This document shows, piece by piece, positions 60,046-64,000 of a stretch of DNA of 64,000 nucleotides. Numbering within the stretch: position 1 is the first letter of the stretch; each line of letters opens with the position of its first letter. Under the pieces are notes generated by a model, which saw only the letters and a program-made list of their open reading frames with translations, had not been told where the DNA came from and did no database searches. The position numbers and the translations under genes were made by a program. Source of the stretch: Acidovorax benzenivorans (GTDB lineage: Bacteria; Pseudomonadota; Gammaproteobacteria; Burkholderiales; Burkholderiaceae_C); the NCBI RefSeq assembly GCF_028680575.1, contig NZ_JAPCKI010000008.1, positions 1 to 64,000 of the forward strand, in the 5' to 3' direction.

Positions 60046-60369
60046 TCAGACTGCAGATGCGGACCGCAGTGTGGCCGCGCAGGCCGGTGCCTCAAAGTGA
60101 AGCACCGTGGGGAACGGATCGTAGAAGTGGTGCAACAGGCGCTTCCAATCCTGGTACTGGGGCGACTGGCGGAACCCCACCTCGTGGTCTTCCAGCGTGG
60201 CCCAACGCACCAACAGCACGTAGTCCTGGGGGCGTTCCACGCAGTGGTCTAGTTCATGGGCCAGGTAGCCGGGCATGGAGGCAATGAGGATCTGTGCTTG
60301 CGCAAAAGCCTGCTCAAAGGCTTCGTTCTGTCCAGCGCGGATGGTGAGGTGGGCGATTTCAAGGATCAT
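60046..60369 (-). CDS. ABM-domain monooxygenase-like protein
   Basis: A 107-residue protein of the antibiotic biosynthesis monooxygenase (ABM) fold: ILEIAHLTIRAGQNEAFEQA, FAQAQILIASMPGYLAHELD, YVLLVRWATLEDHEVGFRQS. Such small dimeric proteins may oxidise quinols or act as dimer scaffolds; many have no known substrate. The C-terminal ACAATLRSASAV is a nonconserved extension. It lies downstream of the LysR gene on the same strand (113-base gap). Confidence 0.85.
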   Translation of the reverse strand: MILEIAHLTIRAGQNEAFEQAFAQAQILIASMPGYLAHELDHCVERPQDYVLLVRWATLEDHEVGFRQSPQYQDWKRLLHHFYDPFPTVLHFEAPACAATLRSASAV

Positions 60370-60482
60370 GACGAAGCAGTAGGTTGGCGATCCGGCTTTG
60401 TAACCCAGTCCACTGAATCAGAGGAATCGGTGGCCTGGTGGTGTCGGCATTCATGTGCTGCGACCGGGTCGGGATCGAGCCC

Positions 60483-61385
60483 TCAGCGGTAGATGCCTGG
60501 TAATTGGCGCAAGTAGGTCTCCAGGGCTGCCATCGCCTGGCGCACCTTGGCGGGCTGGGCATCGCGCTGGGGCGTGACTGCCCAGATGTCCAGCGTGCCA
60601 AACGACCACTCGGGTAGCAACTGCACCAGCCTGCCGGCCTGCAGCGCGTCGTGCGCGTCCATGCTGCCCACCAGCGCCAGGCCCAGCCCGGCCTCGCACA
60701 TCTGCTGGATCGACAGCTGGTTGTTGCTGGCAATGCGCGGCTCCACCCGCAACGCGCGCGGCTCACCCGTGGGGCTGCGCAGGTCGATGAGCAACCCGCC
60801 GCTCTCCCGCGCAAAGCCCAGCCAGCTGAGGGACAGCAGAGCGTCCGGGTGCTGCGGCATGCCGTGTGTGGCCACCCATTCGGGCGATGCGCACAGGTAC
60901 CAGCACATGCCGCCCAGGCGCCGTGCCGCCCAGGTCGAGTCCGCCAGGCGCCCATAGCGCACGGCCAAATCGATGCGGGCGTTGATGAGATCGATGGTGG
61001 AGTCGTCCACCAGCAGCCGCAGGCGCAGCGCCGGGTGTGCGGCCAACAGCTCGCCCAGTGCTGGCGCGATGTGCCGGGCAAAACCCACGGTGGCCGACAT
61101 CCGCAGCTCGCCACTGGGCGCATCGCGGGAGGCTGCCAGCTCGGCCCGCGCCTGCTCCGCCGCCGCCCACATCGCGGCGCAGCGCGCGTGGTAACGCTGG
61201 CCCGCCTCGGTCAGCGCCAGCTTGCGGGTGGAGCGGTGCAGCAGCGTCACGCCGCCATCGCTTTCGAGCTTGCGCACCTGCTGGCTCACGGCGGAAGTGC
61301 TCATGCCCAAGGCGCGTGCGGCGCTGCTCATCGAGCCGTGCTGCACCACGGCGGCAAACACCGCCATGCGTTTGAGGTCTTCCAT
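60483..61385 (-). CDS. LysR family transcriptional regulator
   Basis: A 300-residue LysR regulator. The N-terminal winged helix reads MEDLKRMAVFAAVVQHGSMS, then SAARALGMSTSAVSQQVRKL; the remainder is the periplasmic-binding-protein-like effector domain (RIDLAVRYGRLADSTWAARR, CEAGLGLALVG). It is divergent from an NAD(P)-binding reductase gene, the usual LysR arrangement. The 120-base gap holds TGAAG-GTGGG-CTTCA (61405-61419), a candidate operator although its spacing is not the classic T-N11-A. Confidence 0.94.
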   Translation of the reverse strand: MEDLKRMAVFAAVVQHGSMSSAARALGMSTSAVSQQVRKLESDGGVTLLHRSTRKLALTEAGQRYHARCAAMWAAAEQARAELAASRDAPSGELRMSATVGFARHIAPALGELLAAHPALRLRLLVDDSTIDLINARIDLAVRYGRLADSTWAARRLGGMCWYLCASPEWVATHGMPQHPDALLSLSWLGFARESGGLLIDLRSPTGEPRALRVEPRIASNNQLSIQQMCEAGLGLALVGSMDAHDALQAGRLVQLLPEWSFGTLDIWAVTPQRDAQPAKVRQAMAALETYLRQLPGIYR

Positions 61386-61505
61386 GCTTGAAAAAATCTG
61401 ATTGTGAAGGTGGGCTTCAAAGAGAAGATGGTTTTAGCCATCTACCGCTCGCTTTGACAAGCTCCTATTCTCACTGCATCGCAACTCTGAAACCAAGGAC
61501 ATCGT

Positions 61506-62147
61506 ATGAACATCGCCCTGATTGGCGCCACCGGCTTTGTGGGCTCGGCTGTGCTTGCTGAACTGCTGCAACGCGGCCACCGCGTGACCGTGCTGGCCCG
61601 CAACCCCGCCAAGCTCGCTGCCCGCGAAGGCCTTGCGGTGGTGGCAGCCGACGCACAAGACGCCGCCCAAATCGCCAAGGCCGCCGTGGGCCACGATGCC
61701 GTGGTGAGCGCCTACAACCCCGGCTGGGAGAACCCCAACATCCACGACGACTTCCTGAAGGGCACCCGCGCCATCATCGACGGCACCAAGGCGGCTGGTG
61801 TGCGCCGCTTTCTCATGGTGGGTGGCGCTGGCAGCCTGTTTGTGGCGCCCGGCGTGCAGCTGGTGGATACGCCCCAGTTCCCCGCCGAATGGAAGCAGGG
61901 CGCCCTGGCCGCGCGCGAGGCGCTGAACTGGATCCGCACCGAAAACACGCTGGACTGGACCTTCCTCTCGCCCCCCATCCTGCTGCAGCCCGGCGAGCGC
62001 ACCGGCCAGTACCGTCTGGGCGACGAAGCCCCCTTGATGAATGGCGAGCAGCCCGGCAGCATCAGCGTGGCCGACCTCGCCGTGGCCATCGTGGACGAGC
62101 TGGAAACGCCGCGCCACGTGCAAAAGCGGTTCACGGTGGCGAACTGA
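61506..62147 (+). CDS. NAD(P)-binding SDR-like reductase
   Basis: A 213-residue atypical SDR of the YwnB/NmrA-like type: MNIALIGATGFVGSAVLAEL has the GxxGxxG nucleotide fold, followed by LAARE...ADAQDAAQIAKAAVGHDAVV, FLMVGGAGSLFVAPGVQLVD and TFLSPPILLQPGERTGQYRL. Enzymes of this type reduce quinones or imines, or act as sensors; the substrate is unknown. It is divergent from the LysR gene at 61385 and is its likely target. The ATG follows AAGGACATCGT. Confidence 0.9.
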   Translation: MNIALIGATGFVGSAVLAELLQRGHRVTVLARNPAKLAAREGLAVVAADAQDAAQIAKAAVGHDAVVSAYNPGWENPNIHDDFLKGTRAIIDGTKAAGVRRFLMVGGAGSLFVAPGVQLVDTPQFPAEWKQGALAAREALNWIRTENTLDWTFLSPPILLQPGERTGQYRLGDEAPLMNGEQPGSISVADLAVAIVDELETPRHVQKRFTVAN

Positions 62148-62199
62148 ACCTTTCGGATCGGCAAAGGGTCGTCACTGGTGGGTGCTGCCCTTTGTTTCT

Positions 62200-62868
62200 T
62201 CAGGCAAAAGCAGCCAAGTCGATCATCGTGTGACCCAGCACCACGGGCCACAGCGTTCTCCAGAACAAGAACCACCTGCACATCACGAAATGTGAAAAAA
62301 AGGCTGCAATCATGATGTGCCTGCCGTGTTCCCAGTGCGCCAGTGCAAAGATGACCGATACAGAAAATGTGAAATGCAGTTCTGAAGGTTGCTGGCGCGC
62401 ACTGCGATACCAGAGCCAGGGTAGCCCGATGAAGAAGACGCTCTCTACCAGCCCAGCGCTGACCGCCGCGTAGATTTGCACCGCCGCACCCGCTAGGCCC
62501 TGGGGGAGAAATTGCGTCCAATGGACGCTGCCAGGCGATGGCCCCAGCACCCGCCAAGACAGGTTTCGCGCCACCAGAAAAACCAGCCCGGCGGTGACGA
62601 ACACCATCAGGCTCTGTCCTGCGAGGGGCCAAAGGTTCTTTTCCGGAGTTACTAGTCCGTACTGCTGGGGGCGCACTGCGGCTTTATGGGCAAGCAGCCC
62701 GAGCAAGATGGCGGGAAGCGCTATCCATTGAACCCCGTCAACCGCCCAGAACAGCAAAACATCCTCGCGCCCCATTGTCGGCAGGTAAAGGCCGTTGAGT
62801 TGCCAGACGACACACACTGGAATGAGCGCCCAGCCGACGCGAGCCTGCTGGCCCGCATTCAGAACCAT
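62200..62868 (-). CDS. CPBP-like membrane protein with altered catalytic motif
   Basis: A 222-residue protein with about six to seven hydrophobic helices. Late motifs resemble the CPBP/CAAX-protease-like family: FALAHWEHGRH (FxxxH), and GHTMIDLAAF at the end, where HxxxD replaces the usual HxxxN. The first motif should be EExxxR, but the sequence is LVESVFFIGLPWL, with only one Glu and no Arg. So the fold is likely but protease activity is doubtful. The ATG at 62868 (AAAGAGAC upstream) is preferred over 62928. Confidence 0.65.
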   Translation of the reverse strand: MVLNAGQQARVGWALIPVCVVWQLNGLYLPTMGREDVLLFWAVDGVQWIALPAILLGLLAHKAAVRPQQYGLVTPEKNLWPLAGQSLMVFVTAGLVFLVARNLSWRVLGPSPGSVHWTQFLPQGLAGAAVQIYAAVSAGLVESVFFIGLPWLWYRSARQQPSELHFTFSVSVIFALAHWEHGRHIMIAAFFSHFVMCRWFLFWRTLWPVVLGHTMIDLAAFA

Positions 62869-63077
62869 CTGTCTCTTTGGTGATGCGATCAAGCGTTCCC
62901 CTGGGATCAAGTTTGATGGTGATCCCATTCAGACGTCGGAGAAAGCGTGGAGCCGAGCGGGAAAGACCTATCTTCCGGGTGAATGGCCACGTCCGCTGTG
63001 TCGCCATGTGACTTGGCGTGAAATAGTCCGCAATTGATCGCATGGAGCGATCCGGCGGGCCAGTCGGCGATGAGCCT

Positions 63078-64000
63078 TCATCCTGTAAACCACCGCATCG
63101 GCACCATCACGATGGACGGAAACAGCACCATCAGGAACATCACCGCGAACTGCGCCACCATGAACGGGATGACGCCTCGGGTGACGTCGTCCATGCGCAT
63201 CTTGCCCACGCCTGCCACCACGTTCAGCACCGTGCCCACGGGTGGTGTGATGAGCCCGATGGCGTTGTTGATGATGAAGAGCACGCCGAAATAGACCGGG
63301 TCGATACCGGCGGCTTTGACCACCGGCATCAGCACCGGGGTGAGGATGAGGATGGTGGGCGTCATGTCCATGGCGGTGCCCACGGCCATCACCAGCACCA
63401 TGATGGCGATGAGCAGCAGGGTGCGGTGTTCCATCAAGGGCTTGAGCAGATCCACCAGCTGGCGCGGGATGTCTGCCACGGTGATGAGCCAGGCGCTGAC
63501 CATGGCAGCGGCCACCAGGAACATGATCACCGCCGTGGTTTTTGCGGCGCTGATGAACACCTCGGTCAACTGGCGCCAGTGCAGCTCGCGGTAGACCAGC
63601 GTGGCTACCAGCAGGGCATAGACCGCCGCGACCGCCGCCGCCTCTGTGGGGGTAAAGACGCCCATCTTCAGGCCCACGATCACGATGACGGGCAGGAACA
63701 GAGCCCAAGTCGAATCCTTGAACGCCTGCAGCGTTTCGGCCGTCGATGCCTTGGGCGGTGGCGTGACGTTTTCGCGCTGCGATACCCAGTACCAGGTGAT
63801 GGCAATCGCCAGCCCCAACAGCAGCCCCGGCACGATGCCCGCCAGAAACAGCTTGCTGATCGACACATTGGCCGCCACGCCGAACACCACAAAACCGATG
63901 GAGGGCGGGATGACCGGCGCGATGATGCCGGCCGAGGCGATCAACCCGCCAGCGCGCGCCTTGTCGTGCCCGGCCTTCACCATCATGGGCAGCAGCAGGG
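63078..64000 (-). CDS. dctM: TRAP transporter large permease (DctM), C-terminal part
   Basis: The last 300 or so residues of a TRAP-family large membrane subunit; the N terminus lies beyond position 64000. GGLIASAGIIAPVIPPSIGF, then VTPTEAAAVAAVYAL-type sequence (GVFTPTEAAAVAAVYALLVA), DMTPTILILTPVLMPVVKAA, FGVLFIINNAIGLITPPVGT and VAQFAVMFLMVLFPSIVMVP are characteristic of DctM. Several transmembrane helices are evident. It normally works with a small permease (DctQ) and a DctP binding protein, which should lie beyond the right edge of the window. Confidence 0.95.
   Translation of the reverse strand, partial: LLLPMMVKAGHDKARAGGLIASAGIIAPVIPPSIGFVVFGVAANVSISKLFLAGIVPGLLLGLAIAITWYWVSQRENVTPPPKASTAETLQAFKDSTWALFLPVIVIVGLKMGVFTPTEAAAVAAVYALLVATLVYRELHWRQLTEVFISAAKTTAVIMFLVAAAMVSAWLITVADIPRQLVDLLKPLMEHRTLLLIAIMVLVMAVGTAMDMTPTILILTPVLMPVVKAAGIDPVYFGVLFIINNAIGLITPPVGTVLNVVAGVGKMRMDDVTRGVIPFMVAQFAVMFLMVLFPSIVMVPMRWFTG

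Noticed and set aside
1-64000. CRISPR array, tRNA or rRNA genes
   Set aside because: No regularly spaced direct repeats and no tRNA-like cloverleaf ends or rRNA conserved words were seen.

Overview
The window is high-GC chromosomal DNA of a betaproteobacterium, most likely family Comamonadaceae (Acidovorax or a close relative). This rests on the gene content (kynB-kynU-kynA, purM-MFS-hda-HAD-pcnB-folK, argD-argF, rpsT, murJ), an orphan Bug/TctC binding protein, and two intergenic repeat families I associate with Comamonadaceae. It is mostly ordinary core and accessory chromosome. No tRNA, rRNA or CRISPR array was seen.

Layout. 1-4007: two tandem GGDEF/EAL-type c-di-GMP genes (the first cut by the window edge) and a flavin monooxygenase. 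4325-9218: the prkA-yeaH-ycgB (SpoVR) stress module. 9317-12473: a MerR regulator divergent from a small membrane protein, an MFS carrier and an MliC-like lipoprotein. 12606-15661: tryptophan-to-anthranilate operon kynB-kynU-kynA, with repeats in both internal gaps. 15885-20526: a QseBC-like two-component pair, an S9 peptidase lipoprotein and a coupled CusF-like protein. About 20530-26290: a heavily deleted Mu-like prophage containing chimeric or truncated phage genes and two AT-richer genes of unknown role (a DUF2806 protein and a 418-residue protein). 26454-29009: Fur-box-preceded feoA-feoB plus a Cys-rich Feo-associated protein. 29081-38762: HD-domain protein, argF/argD, DUF3579, rpsT, murJ, SirB1-like, ParB-like, CorA/ZntB-like transporter and ppk2. 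38794-43448: small REC and GAF proteins, a coupled isochorismatase/DJ-1/GlxA-type regulator cluster and a PHB-depolymerase-type esterase. 43552-50908: AI-2E permease, purM, MFS, hda, HAD phosphatase, pcnB, folK. 51127-55067: Bug binding protein beside a DctSR-like sensor/regulator pair. 55113-64000: iron-sulfur flavin reductase, SDR, DUF4124 protein, charged lipoprotein, cheV, ABM protein, LysR/NAD(P)-reductase pair, CPBP-like membrane protein and the C-terminal part of a TRAP large permease.

The region that is least explained is the prophage relic. Several reading frames there look like fusions of phage genes that are not adjacent in intact phages, which indicates repeated internal deletion, while two non-phage-like genes remain full length. 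These two are the best candidates for undescribed function, but nothing in the sequence proves that they form a system. The second point of interest is the density of intergenic repeats: at least six copies of one element and two of another, all outside genes.
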